Origin: Armatimonadetes bacterium UBA5829
GTDB lineage: Bacteria > Armatimonadota > UBA5829
Reading direction: 5' to 3'
Length of the DNA stretch: 15,095 nucleotides
NCBI GenBank assembly: GCA_002431715.1
Contig: DJHI01000180.1
Location: 7,215 to 22,309 of the forward strand
The notes beneath the pieces are model-generated. The model saw nothing but the letters and a program-made list of their open reading frames with translations, was not told the origin of the DNA and did no database searches. A program made the position numbers and the translations under genes. Numbering within the stretch: the first letter of the stretch is position 1; each line of letters opens with the position of its first letter. Positions 7,901 to 14,588 of this stretch are shown here, one piece after another.

Positions 7901-10223
7901 CCGGTGTGCTGAGAGTAGGAACCCACCAATCACCCCAGGTTTGACCAGAGTATTCATAGTAATCGGGTCGTCTAGGCCAGATAATTTTTTGATTACCATC
8001 ACTTGCCTCAAATAGATAATGATACGGACCCGAAGTAGTGATAGTTCTCTGTGCAATAAACCAAGCGCCGTTAACATAATCCGGATTAGATGAGTTCTCA
8101 AGCTGCATCGTAACGCCAGGCCAGCCATCGCCATCGACATCAGGATATTCCTCAGTTTCAAGACATCCCCGGCTGCTGGTATTGTTAAGCAAAAGCCTTA
8201 CGTATGCAGGGCCTTTTCCATCCTTGGATTTATACATAATCCTGAAGGTACATAGGGTGCTGGTTGTGGCCCCGGCAGTCTCTGCCCGCCGAGCAGCAAC
8301 TTCTCGCACCGATGTGTCGGACAGGTAAGTTCCATCCATCTGCGGATTTAAAGCGCGCTTAAATGTCCGGCCACTGCCGAAAAGTAATGTCCCATAGTAA
8401 CGTCCACCACCATATTTTGTGGTATCACGATAGCTTACATTGACATCATCATATACAGGCACAGTCAAAGCAGCGCCTACTACGGGATGTTCTGTAGCAG
8501 GTAACGTATATGTCGAATCGAACTTTCCAGGAACCAAAACAGGGCGATCTACAAATAGTGTTGAATCGAATGCATTTCTTCCGTCTGTGGAATAACTTCT
8601 ATGAGCAGAGCGATCTATACCGCCAACTTCCTTTGTCCCCCGGATACCCGTTACTGCTCTTGCATTGATTGGGTCAAGAGGATTGTTATTGGCGCCAAAC
8701 GGAACCGTAGTGAAATCCGGTGCATCGGATGCCGAACCATTTAATCCCCACGGTATGGTCGACCAGAGATCGTCTGTAGCATCAAACGGGAACGTTGTCC
8801 AGTCTATTGTGTCACGAACATCCCAATTATCATCGGTATGGTCAAAATGATAACCATTTAAGCGTTTCAAACGTTCAGTGTTATCATAGCCAGCAGGGAC
8901 AGTCCATGTATTGCTGGGAGATGGGTCCAAGCCCCACTCTGTAAGATTAGGCTGATATTCCAGCACAAACGGAGATTTGCGAGGGAAATCTTTAGTGCTA
9001 TTATAATCTTTAAAGTCATTGGCAGTAAATCTAAGCCAATCATCACTACAGGCAAAGAAATAATTGAATGCACCAACAGGAAGCGAGTTGTATGCCCAGC
9101 ATGTAGAAGATGGGAAATAGAGCCCGTCATATTCACTCAGCAAAGGCTTAGCCATTCCGTCATTAGGCAGAAGCCGAGCTATAAACACCTGTCCGGGGTC
9201 TGTCCATGTGAGGCTGGTATAATCATATCTAGTGCTACCACCGGCTTCCGGTCTCATGGGGATTAGCCTGTAATCACCAATACCTAAAACATCTAAATAC
9301 AGAGCCACGCCCCAATCAGAATCTTCCATAAAATCATCGGGTGAAAAATTATAAGAATGCCACCATGCCATAGGCGGCCGGTTCTCTCTATTCCGATATC
9401 TGACTCGGAACACATACTCATGACTTGCTGAGCCATCATCACCGGTAATGCCACTTCCATCACTCGACGGCTCCACGGTAAGTGGATCGATATCCGGCGC
9501 ACCTGCTGAAAGCCAGTCCCTGTCCCCATAACTACCACCATAATCAATCGTTTCATGTTCTAAAATCCCAGTCGGCCCCGGCTGTAAATTATAGCGACTA
9601 TCATGTACGACGACACTCAGCGTGGAAGACTCAGTAACGGGATTATCTACAGCTTCCTCACCTTCCTCAGGTTCCTCGATTTTTCCCCAAGCATGTGCTT
9701 TTATATCTGGAACGGTATAAGGTATTCCGTTGTTGTATGCACGAAGCTTTGGTGCATACCAAAGGGGATGGACATAAGGGTCCCATAATAGATTATTCAG
9801 AGATGTATCAGGCAGCCATGTAGCTGCACTTGTTACATTTTCATCAGTCACAGACAAATGTGAATCAGGATCTTGATTAATAAGATTGAGACCCGCACTA
9901 ACTGAAACCTGATATGTAATACCAGTTTTCAGACTGGTTCCATCTACCTTGTACATCGGGATGCCGCCGATCTTCGAATCTCCTCCTCCCAATCCGAGAA
10001 GAACTACTACACCAGGATCTGACCCCTTTGCCTCTACTGGGCTCGGCCAATTTCCATCGTCGTCGGTCCAAACAGCCGTAAATGTGTATACGGAGTTCGC
10101 AGTGGCCTCACTCGGAGTGACGGATAGAGTAAGTGACGAGGCAAATGCACCTGAGACCGGCCATAATGCAAACACGGCAACCCCTATTAATAACGCAATC
10201 ACGCTTTTCCATTTATTATTCAT
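1920..10223 (-). CDS. Giant exported Ig-like repeat protein, 2767 residues
   Basis: Start at 10223: an in-frame TAG lies directly before the ATG, with GGAAGGA about 9 bases upstream. The signal peptide has hydrophobic VIALLIGVAVFALW and probably ends AFA|SS near residue 29. About ten diverged Ig-like/PKD-like repeats follow, at residues ~29-110, 264-397, 652-745, 805-912, 937-1049, 1435-1529, 1559-1763, 1976-2070, 2085-2183 and 2196-2302. A typical copy opens NTAPTLSEGSVTPS, continues Y.V.Y.D.DGD.P and closes HTYRFEASDG. A second repeat family (motif GVY...NYYD...LP) occurs five times between 1110 and 1972. Residues 2305-2475 form another beta domain with an acidic DSNGDGINDN loop. Residues 2493-2726 are the C-terminal module shared with the next two genes upstream. 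A Ser-rich tail ends PPLPE. No transmembrane anchor, LPXTG or PEP-CTERM signal is visible. I infer a surface or matrix protein, perhaps adhesive; no enzyme motif is seen. The product would be roughly 300 kDa. Confidence 0.95.
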   Translation of the reverse strand: MNNKWKSVIALLIGVAVFALWPVSGAFASSLTLSVTPSEATANSVYTFTAVWTDDDGNWPSPVEAKGSDPGVVVLLGLGGGDSKIGGIPMYKVDGTSLKTGITYQVSVSAGLNLINQDPDSHLSVTDENVTSAATWLPDTSLNNLLWDPYVHPLWYAPKLRAYNNGIPYTVPDIKAHAWGKIEEPEEGEEAVDNPVTESSTLSVVVHDSRYNLQPGPTGILEHETIDYGGSYGDRDWLSAGAPDIDPLTVEPSSDGSGITGDDGSASHEYVFRVRYRNRENRPPMAWWHSYNFSPDDFMEDSDWGVALYLDVLGIGDYRLIPMRPEAGGSTRYDYTSLTWTDPGQVFIARLLPNDGMAKPLLSEYDGLYFPSSTCWAYNSLPVGAFNYFFACSDDWLRFTANDFKDYNSTKDFPRKSPFVLEYQPNLTEWGLDPSPSNTWTVPAGYDNTERLKRLNGYHFDHTDDNWDVRDTIDWTTFPFDATDDLWSTIPWGLNGSASDAPDFTTVPFGANNNPLDPINARAVTGIRGTKEVGGIDRSAHRSYSTDGRNAFDSTLFVDRPVLVPGKFDSTYTLPATEHPVVGAALTVPVYDDVNVSYRDTTKYGGGRYYGTLLFGSGRTFKRALNPQMDGTYLSDTSVREVAARRAETAGATTSTLCTFRIMYKSKDGKGPAYVRLLLNNTSSRGCLETEEYPDVDGDGWPGVTMQLENSSNPDYVNGAWFIAQRTITTSGPYHYLFEASDGNQKIIWPRRPDYYEYSGQTWGDWWVPTLSTPDDYFITDSDTGDTIVNPDYDNNDFVPGPYINSKPQLSDWSVTPTSGKQGDNFKFRVLYKDADGQRPYSTKLILETSSSGTQRVCQMLPESVLNSNTNNSAKYKAGVYYYFNTATDQDLVMETGTRRYKFQFSDDWGRQVEYNDRIEGETNSTSWISNLTITSNYAPTLYDGSVEAADGTSNSATLWTFNVTYADQNNDAPAIAKVFIGLLQPDGKTILWDDGHDMAKSDSSDVTYTNGALYYYQTRLTGIENAEYETAKQYYYAFLFKDAAKWATYKSTSSATTRSNSANCITSDLTGGTLVSLGSNQYKIKPMIAQQATVNSGVLTQVTPSNADDIVELSGVYLKEDLDNSTINNINYYTGTSHAFAAGDTVVYLGTSLPSGTTSVWLKYQSQSPIVGPIPDSSASGISDAIVYDNGTEMLLDNMKSGWQGADDERYSIMPGVALDTTGNSSVHYVVPEDTSIIASVEGVFTSLSDVNDSSKSYYDPASAAAGLTAFRMGDSIISLTDDLPTAGQRVFIKYYDTRFTNICSGTAQQNLSGVWTQGTTYFSPDGWQSGDVHLKSNSGDATGGVLGVWTESDDSINYFDPFITTYTDDPLLHLELTYEVPSGTDGLWARYYQKGDYNIDRWNRIVQFKSAPTGPVTATYMFGTRMSMTVGANTAPTLSEGSVTPSTGTSTTEYTYKVKYTDTDGASGQAPEYVVVYIDGVACTMTQVISGTPLYREGTYYSYKTSSLGPKDHTYRFEASDGADVAIYDYYTKENEDRPDSGSTGSLAYIDLEGPYVNDPPQLLSGAVSPTGTIAVDANVTFTVTYKDPDSDPPYFFDKTKDIDSSNNFVGADVSGSPRLWIDTTDTDTLNLGKVVSLNVDPLLPTKNRIIVATDLDGNNPNWTTDEFAGMMMQVTSGSLIYTAYLIQSNTANTITVATDKDLGPSGDNLSAGSTFTINGLLMIRQDATDYSLGTQYKLTIPKLAVGSHYYRFTARSRVTKPQWLLDIEDTFQPYSDKVYYPTGGSGTGPTVKSTVPTGNVAPVLENTTETSLYKGPYVSLVTVDSTTSASMDTSRLGNWTTANAENIREVLGVYLTDPSSGSPTNYYDTTQTFDPTTSKTISLSPALASMPSNWVQTGTVSSLNEVVPDSISTIASLVGVYDNVGLTGTNYLIPEGSGTAVAALGTSTIKLSRNLPESTSVVYIVCKPTMYLKYYENSTTTTKFLTGEPITFAVNYSDADNDPPTYHDGVQGYLKLVFGSSTTGTTMQPVEVPADYYSAVPFQITLTDFSEGTVKYHFEGSDGYDPDHKVRFPASSDYTFMVNYKPTLTSVSVVQEGTVYNFYATYKDLDGGETNAPTPTVQARLTNLADATEYLVTMEAVSDSPVYSSGAQFAGAKDGLESGTYSVVFEANDGYQDAASVTYQNIVVRDPSTNTAPQITSCSVSPSAGKLDQTFVYTATYVDADGDAPVVASGTDRLNLVIDKGLSTEKTLVMTRTTAAPADYASGATYKVSTLGSNLGIGDHTYYAAATDGIDDATTLAAKSGPVILQPFITNLRFVDASEDDPDTAAGITTASVGDNVLIVGRVKFPINTVTGVPADGSIEDVAVKVTKPDGTQLALVGKVTMATDSGGTTVSTDGSNWIAKLSVSSYPAGADTALITGDNITLCASGTWKVNIVWAGNDSWDSITTDSNGDGINDNASVVVGGPMRTVAVRGATDSDDLVSLAPVVDMICPPMKIGSGEPGALFGYTRSSLMQIVRWIPEYNQYYWYGVSGTFPTLKSGEAVWIKPKSTYPTDSVSIGDYQTGMLALGNPDVSLDYSQSYRLIKVFSKAYDTQANSTTGETEYTPCTIQLSKGWNQFGNIFFNWKKDASGNVITPKEDVGIPISEVKVSYLSQQYTLSQAASAGLIRDYAWRWDAADYKYVLVSATYDDDDQEVERVLKAWSGYWIKALVDCKLIINPNTSYNGVSSSSVGAASSSSPFRSESAVKIMKSDSLDMPPLPE
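2045..2745 (-). repeat. C-terminal twin module, divergent copy in the giant protein
   Basis: Residues ~2493-2726 of the giant protein. The first half carries ICPPMKIG, then QIVRWIPEYNQYYWY and GEAVWIKPKS; the second half carries CTIQLSKGWNQFGNIF, a T...A..AG.I helix and WSGYWIKA followed by LIINP. The same order of motifs occurs in the proteins encoded at 10273-12270 and 12306-14588. This copy is longer than the others because of an insert between the halves (around SYRLIKVFSKAYDT) and an acidic loop (DDDDQEVE). It is followed by a 41-residue Ser-rich tail rather than ending the protein. Confidence 0.75.
4309..4677 (-). repeat. Second repeat family ('GVY' repeats), tandem pair
   Basis: Two copies of a 50-60 residue unit (4523-4677 and 4309-4482). 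Shared motifs are VLGVYLTD / LVGVYDNV, then TNYYD / TNYLI, then a T(I)SLS/T(I)KLS strand and a Pro-containing turn leading to a V(Y)I strand. The pair lies between Ig-like copies of the giant protein. I do not recognise this unit as a named domain. Confidence 0.55.
5045..5340 (-). other. Insert of about 100 residues within one Ig-like repeat
   Basis: The Ig-like copy at 4938-5548 begins with the usual PPQLLSGAVSP and VTYKDPDSDPP and ends with YSLGTQY and HYYRFTARS. Between RLWID and ATDYSLG it holds an extra stretch with NRIIVATDLDG, then TTDEFAGMMMQVTSGS, SNTANTITVATD and AGSTFTI. The W..DE..G..M.V..G / NTAN(T)ITV pattern is a beta motif I have seen in varied surface and tail-fibre-like proteins. 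It looks like a separate small beta element inserted into a loop. Confidence 0.45.
6032..6897 (-). repeat. Second repeat family ('GVY' repeats), three copies
   Basis: Three copies at 6725-6897, 6329-6517 and 6032-6200. Copy one reads SGVYLKED then NYYTG, F..GDTVVYLGTSLPSG and VWLKYQ. Copy two reads EGVFTSL, SYYDP, F.MGDSIISLTDDLP and VFIKYYD. Copy three is weaker: LGVWTES, NYFDP, LELTYEVPSGT and LWARYYQ. Linkers of about 45-70 residues separate them. Together with the pair at 4309-4677 they form a five-copy family distinct from the Ig-like repeats. Confidence 0.55.
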
Positions 10224-10272
10224 CTACGGTTATCCTTCCAGACTCCATATATCGATGCAATAGATACAAGCT

Positions 10273-12270
10273 CTAGTATCCACCCAATAATGACGTTACG
10301 CAAGAATCAGGCCAAGCGGCCGGTCTTAAAAGCATTTTTACCTTAGCTTTTGCACGAATCCAGTAGCCTTTCCATGGCACCAGCAGTGAACTGTTGCTGG
10401 TAATGCTCTCATAGGCATAGCGATCATGGTTCCAGCCATAAATCGTTCTGCTTATCCAACCCTTTTTAACCGCTTCATCAAATGTGTAACTTGTGCCGAT
10501 GGTCGAGTCGCAAAACTTGATCTGACCGACATATATAGAATAGACGAATGGATCCCCGAACATATTCCATCCGGGTGACAGCTCAATATACTGTTCCATC
10601 GACTGATTTCCATAATATTCGCCTATTATCGCCGCATCATCAGCAAGGTTGTAAGACTTACTGCTGCCTGAACTAATATCATATACATACATCCAGAAAG
10701 CCGTGCCTGACTCCACCTGTGTTATAGGCAGATAGCTGTTGCTGGAAACATCATATTCCAAAGCACGATAAGTACCGGACTCCAGACCCGTAAAAGCATG
10801 CTCCAGTGAGGGATCATTGAATGTGAAAGGCACACTTACCATTTGATATCCATGGCGCAAAACGGATTTCTTTGCCGCAGGAACATAGATTGTTCTGGTA
10901 ACAGTCTGCTGCCAGCCGTTTTCATCACTAAAGGCCACATAATATTCCAACTCACCGCAAGCGGTGCCAGTAGGTGTCACCTGCCATGTTATGGGATCGG
11001 ATTCAGTGCCTATCAATACATCACCAATCTCCTGTCTGGCTGAGGATGTCGATGACAGTTCCAGGCCTTCAGGTAAATATAGGTAAGCCGATACGCCTTC
11101 AAGCGTTCCCGAATCAACGGTCGTGTTATATACATACGCACTTATTGTAAAAGGATCAGGAGTTATCTCTAATGGAGCGGTAATTGCATCCGCAGTGCTG
11201 TCGAATTTTAGTGACCTCGGCGCTTGAACGGCAGCAGTTACACTATCTCGAACTACCGTGCTTCCTGATTTATACGTCCATTTTTCAGATGCAGCACCCA
11301 CACCAAAATATGTGACGTATTTACGAGAAGCCCCTGCTGCTAATGCGGATTGTTTCCACTCAAGAAGACAGGTGAGTTCATCTAACGCACGTTGAGGGTC
11401 CGGCGAATAATCGTCAGGAAGCCATGTGTCGTATTCAAAAATACCACCACTTTCATATTCACCTATGGCAACATAATCAGGTGAAGTGCAATCCTGTTCT
11501 TTGAGTGTATACCTGACCACCCTATTGGGATTGTCGATGCTGTCATATATCTCAAAGCTGCTGGGAACCTTGGTTCCTGAGAACAACGTCCCAGGAAATG
11601 ATCCGGCTGTCCCGGACGTATTGCGCACCAATCCTATGCCCGGAATGAAAGGAAAACCGCTTCCATCACTCGCAACTAATGGAAAGCCGAACAGCCCCAA
11701 GCCGATGCTTTGAGTAGTGGTTGATTTATTGGTTAAGGTAATTTCGAAACGAATCTGATCTCTAACAAGGCTGATATTTGTCTTGATTCCAACCGGCGCA
11801 GTCCCGGACGTTTCCCAAACTCCCTCTAAATAAGGGCCGCCTGGTCCTAAACTACCGCCCTGAACAGGAGTCGTATACGCCGTAGGAGGATTTTTAACAG
11901 ACCAGTCTCCACTATCGCCGACTACTACAACTTCATCACCGACCTTAATCTTCAAGTACCCCCAATGGCCGCAGGGATAAGGCGCCCACGGAGTCAGACT
12001 TTTGCTGTCATCTCCCGTGTTATCTGGATCGCCCGCTACCGTACGAATTGAATACCTGCCTGGTACCGGCCAGGTATATACATTGCCGTCATCATCGGTA
12101 TATGTACATGTCCCCTGTACACCTAGATAAACTTCCAGATAATCATTGGAAAGCGTTAAGGAACGATAATCATCCGATATCTCAAACGTATATGCCGAAC
12201 TCGGAATGTTCAGCCATATAATGGCCATAAACACAAACAATGCCACAGATAAGCTTCTGCTATAATTCAT
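10273..12270 (-). CDS. Exported beta-rich protein of unknown function with shared C-terminal module, 665 residues
   Basis: GAGGAG lies 9 bases before the ATG at 12270, and the protein begins with a signal peptide (ALFVFMAIIWL, likely cut after PSSA near residue 26). Residues 27-345 are beta-rich and Gly/Asp/Tyr-rich, with WPVPGRYSIRTV, CGHWGYLKIKVGDEV and a segment SLVRDQIRFEITLTNKSTT that reads like a carbohydrate-binding or galactose-mutarotase-like sandwich; I cannot assign a family. Residues 360-463 resemble a CARDB/NEW3-like Ig domain (PFTISAYVYN, YLYLPEGLEL, TVTRTIYVP). Residues 470-651 are the twin module: GYQMVSVPFTF, GTAFWMYVYD, SPGWNMFGDPF, GWI and GYWIRA. A 14-residue tail with one Cys follows. 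It sits 35 bases after the peptidase gene and 49 bases before the giant gene, which suggests co-expression. No catalytic motif is visible, so I infer a surface or matrix component. Confidence 0.94.
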   Translation of the reverse strand: MNYSRSLSVALFVFMAIIWLNIPSSAYTFEISDDYRSLTLSNDYLEVYLGVQGTCTYTDDDGNVYTWPVPGRYSIRTVAGDPDNTGDDSKSLTPWAPYPCGHWGYLKIKVGDEVVVVGDSGDWSVKNPPTAYTTPVQGGSLGPGGPYLEGVWETSGTAPVGIKTNISLVRDQIRFEITLTNKSTTTQSIGLGLFGFPLVASDGSGFPFIPGIGLVRNTSGTAGSFPGTLFSGTKVPSSFEIYDSIDNPNRVVRYTLKEQDCTSPDYVAIGEYESGGIFEYDTWLPDDYSPDPQRALDELTCLLEWKQSALAAGASRKYVTYFGVGAASEKWTYKSGSTVVRDSVTAAVQAPRSLKFDSTADAITAPLEITPDPFTISAYVYNTTVDSGTLEGVSAYLYLPEGLELSSTSSARQEIGDVLIGTESDPITWQVTPTGTACGELEYYVAFSDENGWQQTVTRTIYVPAAKKSVLRHGYQMVSVPFTFNDPSLEHAFTGLESGTYRALEYDVSSNSYLPITQVESGTAFWMYVYDISSGSSKSYNLADDAAIIGEYYGNQSMEQYIELSPGWNMFGDPFVYSIYVGQIKFCDSTIGTSYTFDEAVKKGWISRTIYGWNHDRYAYESITSNSSLLVPWKGYWIRAKAKVKMLLRPAAWPDSCVTSLLGGY
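10318..10863 (-). repeat. C-terminal twin module in the 665-residue protein
   Basis: Residues ~470-651 and the most compact of the three copies. First half: HGYQMVSVPF, a short RALEYD.SS..Y segment and SGTAFWMYVYD. Second half: YIELSPGWNMFGDPF, V..IKF, a TFDEAVKKGWI helix, IYGWNHDRYAY and WKGYWIRA leading to MLLRP. Each half has the plan G-x-x-(M/I)-x-(S/G)-x-P, a (Y/W)D..Y strand pair and a G-(F/Y)-W-(M/I) closing strand. Confidence 0.8.
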
Positions 12271-12305
12271 CTTTACAATCTCCTCATGCTTTATTGCTGG
12301 ACAAT

Positions 12306-13001
12306 TTAAGGCAAGATTGTCATAACCAGGGAGTCGCTGGAAGCAACTCCGCCTACATATGCATAAATCCAGTATCCGTTATAAGGTTCCAGGAATCCAC
12401 GACTGGATACTTTTTGATAACCGCTTGTGGGTGTTTGAGTGTAATAATACACATTTGAATTTATCCACCCGGCTGCCTGCGCATCTGCAAGAGTCTTTTT
12501 GACTCCTCTGTATGTAAACAGAGTATTACCCCAGGAAACCTGTTTATCATATGGATTGCCGAACATATTCCAGCCCTTGAACATACTGATATTCAAAGCT
12601 TCGTCGATCGGCGTAACATTGCTCGAATATGAAGCATTTAGGATAGCATCGTCATCAAGTTTAATCCAGAAACCCGTGCCTGCAGGGAATGCATAGTCAC
12701 CGGATAAATTGCCCAGGAATCCTCCACCGGTATACCAGTTGTAACTGGAATTATATCGATACGGATTTGCCCAGGCGAGAGTATTATAAGGATAATAATA
12801 ATACCCAGCCAATGAATCGGAAGAGGTCTTGGGAATCCAACGAGTCAGCATCGCTCTTGTTGACCCGGTGGTAAAGTTTACGCTCGTGCCATCCTGATTC
12901 AAGAAAAGATTTTCAGGCAGGACCGATATCGAAAGACCGGTACCCTTACCTTCAGCAAAATCATAAGGCAGAGAAATTAAATGGATACCCTTTGTGAAAC
13001 C
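12306..13001 (-). repeat. C-terminal twin module in the S8 peptidase
   Basis: Residues ~530-760, ending exactly at the C-terminus. First half: KGIHLISLPYDF, MLTRWIPK, a Tyr-rich loop (YYYYPYN) and GTGFWIKLDD. Second half: ISMFKGWNMFGNPY, a TLADAQAAGWI helix, VYYYTQ and LEPYNGYWIYAYV leading to VMTILP. Motif order and spacing match the module copies in the proteins encoded at 10273-12270 and 1920-10223. The first half is enlarged by a Tyr/Asn-rich loop. Confidence 0.8.
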
Positions 13002-14588
13002 GGCTGCCGAAACACTATATGCCGCCCAATCGCTGACACTTGTTCCGGTGACCGAAGACGCGGCTTGAACATATATTAGATGATCGCCATCTGCCAAAGT
13101 GTTACCTGTTATGGCCGTATAAGTGCCGCTCACTATTTTATTTGTAGTATTTAAGTAGGTATTTACATTGGTGCTATCAATCACAACATAAGACGTATCC
13201 GTTAAATCATCAGGGATGCCATTATCATCCACATCAGGATAATCCATATAGACCTTGATTGAAGAAGTATCCACGCCGAAATAGGAAATCTTGAGCGTAG
13301 GGTTTATACCGACACTACCGCCCTTCTCCGGCTGAAGAATTTTTATACTGGCATTGGTAAGAGCTGCGGCTACATCCATTACGCCCGCTCCATACTTTAA
13401 TTTGTCGTATGAACCTGTTGACGGCATTCTTGCTGTATTGAGAAGTCGACTCCTGACATCACTTGCCGAAACACCTGAGCTCAAAATTAAAGCTGCCGCT
13501 CCCGCCACATGTGGTGATGCCATGGAAGTGCCCTGCAAATAACCGTAACTATAAACGGGTTCACTGGATTCGTAGCTAACAGTAGTGCTTAAAATTCCAC
13601 CGGAATCTCCGCTACTCATATCACCACCCGGTGCAGCGATATCTATCGTGGAGCCATAGTTGGAGTAATAAGCCAGTTGCTCAGTACTGCCGAGCGCTGA
13701 AACGGAGATAACCTCATCAAATGCTGCCGGATATGCAGGCAAATCGGATGCTTCATTGCCGGCAGCGGCAACTACGATAATTCCTGCGTCATAAAGTTCC
13801 TTAATTGCATCGTGCATGGAATCATCGGCAGGAACACCCGCATCAGTGCCCAGACTCAAGTTGACTACATTTGCATTATTCTCTTTTGCGAAGACTAATC
13901 CAGCGACGATATCTGAAGTCGTTCCATAGCCATCATCATCGAGTACTCTCACGGGCATTATCTTTACGCCATCCCAGCAAACACCAACGACTCCGATAAT
14001 GTTATTACCTTGTGCTGCGACAGTACCCGCTACATGTGTCCCGTGCCCTTCTCCGTCATCAGTGGCATCAGAATCATCATCCACAAAATCGTAACCGCTG
14101 ACAAGTCTGCTCTCTAGATCCGGATGTTGTGCAACGCCGGTATCTACAACGGCGACGGTGACATTTGAGCTGCCTGTCTCGATATCCCAGGCTTCGGGCA
14201 TGTTGATCATTTCCATGCCCCAAAGATCATCCCATCTCTGGTCATTCGGCTCAGCGCAAGCATAATAAACGTAGTTTGGCTGAATCTGATCAATGACCCA
14301 TTTAACAACCTTTGAGGAGGAGCCCGATGCTCTTACAATGCGACTATTACCAAGTCTTATGCAGTAGGTATCGGATAATGGCAGTGTTTTTACAATCGAG
14401 GCACCCAATTTTGTCACAGATGCTTCTACATCCGAATAACTGGTCCCCGATTGTACATGAATTATATACTCGTTTGGTACATAATAATTCTGCCCGGCAG
14501 CACAAGCAGCCAAAGCCAGACCCAAACTGAGTAACAATATCATACACAGCGATAGACATACTTGAAGCATGGTTTCGCGTGCTTTCAT
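12306..14588 (-). CDS. Secreted subtilisin-like (S8) serine peptidase with C-terminal module, 760 residues
   Basis: I start at 14588 rather than the ATG at 14654 because GAGGAGG lies 8 bases upstream and a signal sequence begins there. That signal ends LALAAC (Cys29), a good lipobox, so the enzyme may be a lipoprotein; signal peptidase I cleavage nearby is the alternative. Residues 39-80 resemble an I9-like prodomain (NEYIIHV ... YCIRLG). The peptidase domain (about 115-410) has Asp149 in VAVVDTG, His182 in GHGTHVAGT, the oxyanion Asn278 in AAAGNEA and Ser355 in GTSMASPHVAG, so it should be active. Residues 415-528 are Ig-like, with an acidic DVDDNGIPDD loop of thrombospondin-3 type. Residues 530-760 are the module shared with the next two genes. 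Broad cleavage of peptide bonds outside the cytoplasm is expected from the family. A role in maturing the neighbouring secreted proteins is inference. Confidence 0.96.
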   Translation of the reverse strand: MKARETMLQVCLSLCMILLLSLGLALAACAAGQNYYVPNEYIIHVQSGTSYSDVEASVTKLGASIVKTLPLSDTYCIRLGNSRIVRASGSSSKVVKWVIDQIQPNYVYYACAEPNDQRWDDLWGMEMINMPEAWDIETGSSNVTVAVVDTGVAQHPDLESRLVSGYDFVDDDSDATDDGEGHGTHVAGTVAAQGNNIIGVVGVCWDGVKIMPVRVLDDDGYGTTSDIVAGLVFAKENNANVVNLSLGTDAGVPADDSMHDAIKELYDAGIIVVAAAGNEASDLPAYPAAFDEVISVSALGSTEQLAYYSNYGSTIDIAAPGGDMSSGDSGGILSTTVSYESSEPVYSYGYLQGTSMASPHVAGAAALILSSGVSASDVRSRLLNTARMPSTGSYDKLKYGAGVMDVAAALTNASIKILQPEKGGSVGINPTLKISYFGVDTSSIKVYMDYPDVDDNGIPDDLTDTSYVVIDSTNVNTYLNTTNKIVSGTYTAITGNTLADGDHLIYVQAASSVTGTSVSDWAAYSVSAAGFTKGIHLISLPYDFAEGKGTGLSISVLPENLFLNQDGTSVNFTTGSTRAMLTRWIPKTSSDSLAGYYYYPYNTLAWANPYRYNSSYNWYTGGGFLGNLSGDYAFPAGTGFWIKLDDDAILNASYSSNVTPIDEALNISMFKGWNMFGNPYDKQVSWGNTLFTYRGVKKTLADAQAAGWINSNVYYYTQTPTSGYQKVSSRGFLEPYNGYWIYAYVGGVASSDSLVMTILP

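Larger units (their letters stand above)
3319..10140 (-). repeat. Tandem and interspersed Ig-like repeats (about ten copies) in the giant protein
   Basis: Approximate copy positions are 9895-10140, 9035-9435, 7990-8270, 7490-7810, 7080-7415, 5640-5920, 4938-5548, 4014-4297, 3678-3972 and 3319-3638. Shared signals are an opening Pro-Xaa-Leu/Ile then S.S(V)(T/S)P, a core strand F.Y.V.Y.D.DG..P, a middle DY..G..Y, and a closing strand H.Y.F.ASDG. Copies are diverged in sequence, so they are old duplications and not a recent DNA repeat. The copy at 4938-5548 is interrupted by an insert. The 9035-9435 and 7990-8270 copies lack the clear N-terminal PTL signal. Confidence 0.75.

Noticed and set aside
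2832..8150. Dockerin modules of a cellulosome
   Set aside because: Only isolated acidic loops are present, not the paired 22-residue repeats that define dockerins, and no cohesin is seen.
3319..10140. Recent DNA tandem repeats in the giant gene
   Set aside because: The repeats are visible at protein level only; I see no long identical nucleotide blocks between copies.
14347..14559. Second minus-strand frame of 70 codons inside the peptidase gene
   Set aside because: It overlaps the prodomain-coding region in another frame and has no domain or initiation signal.
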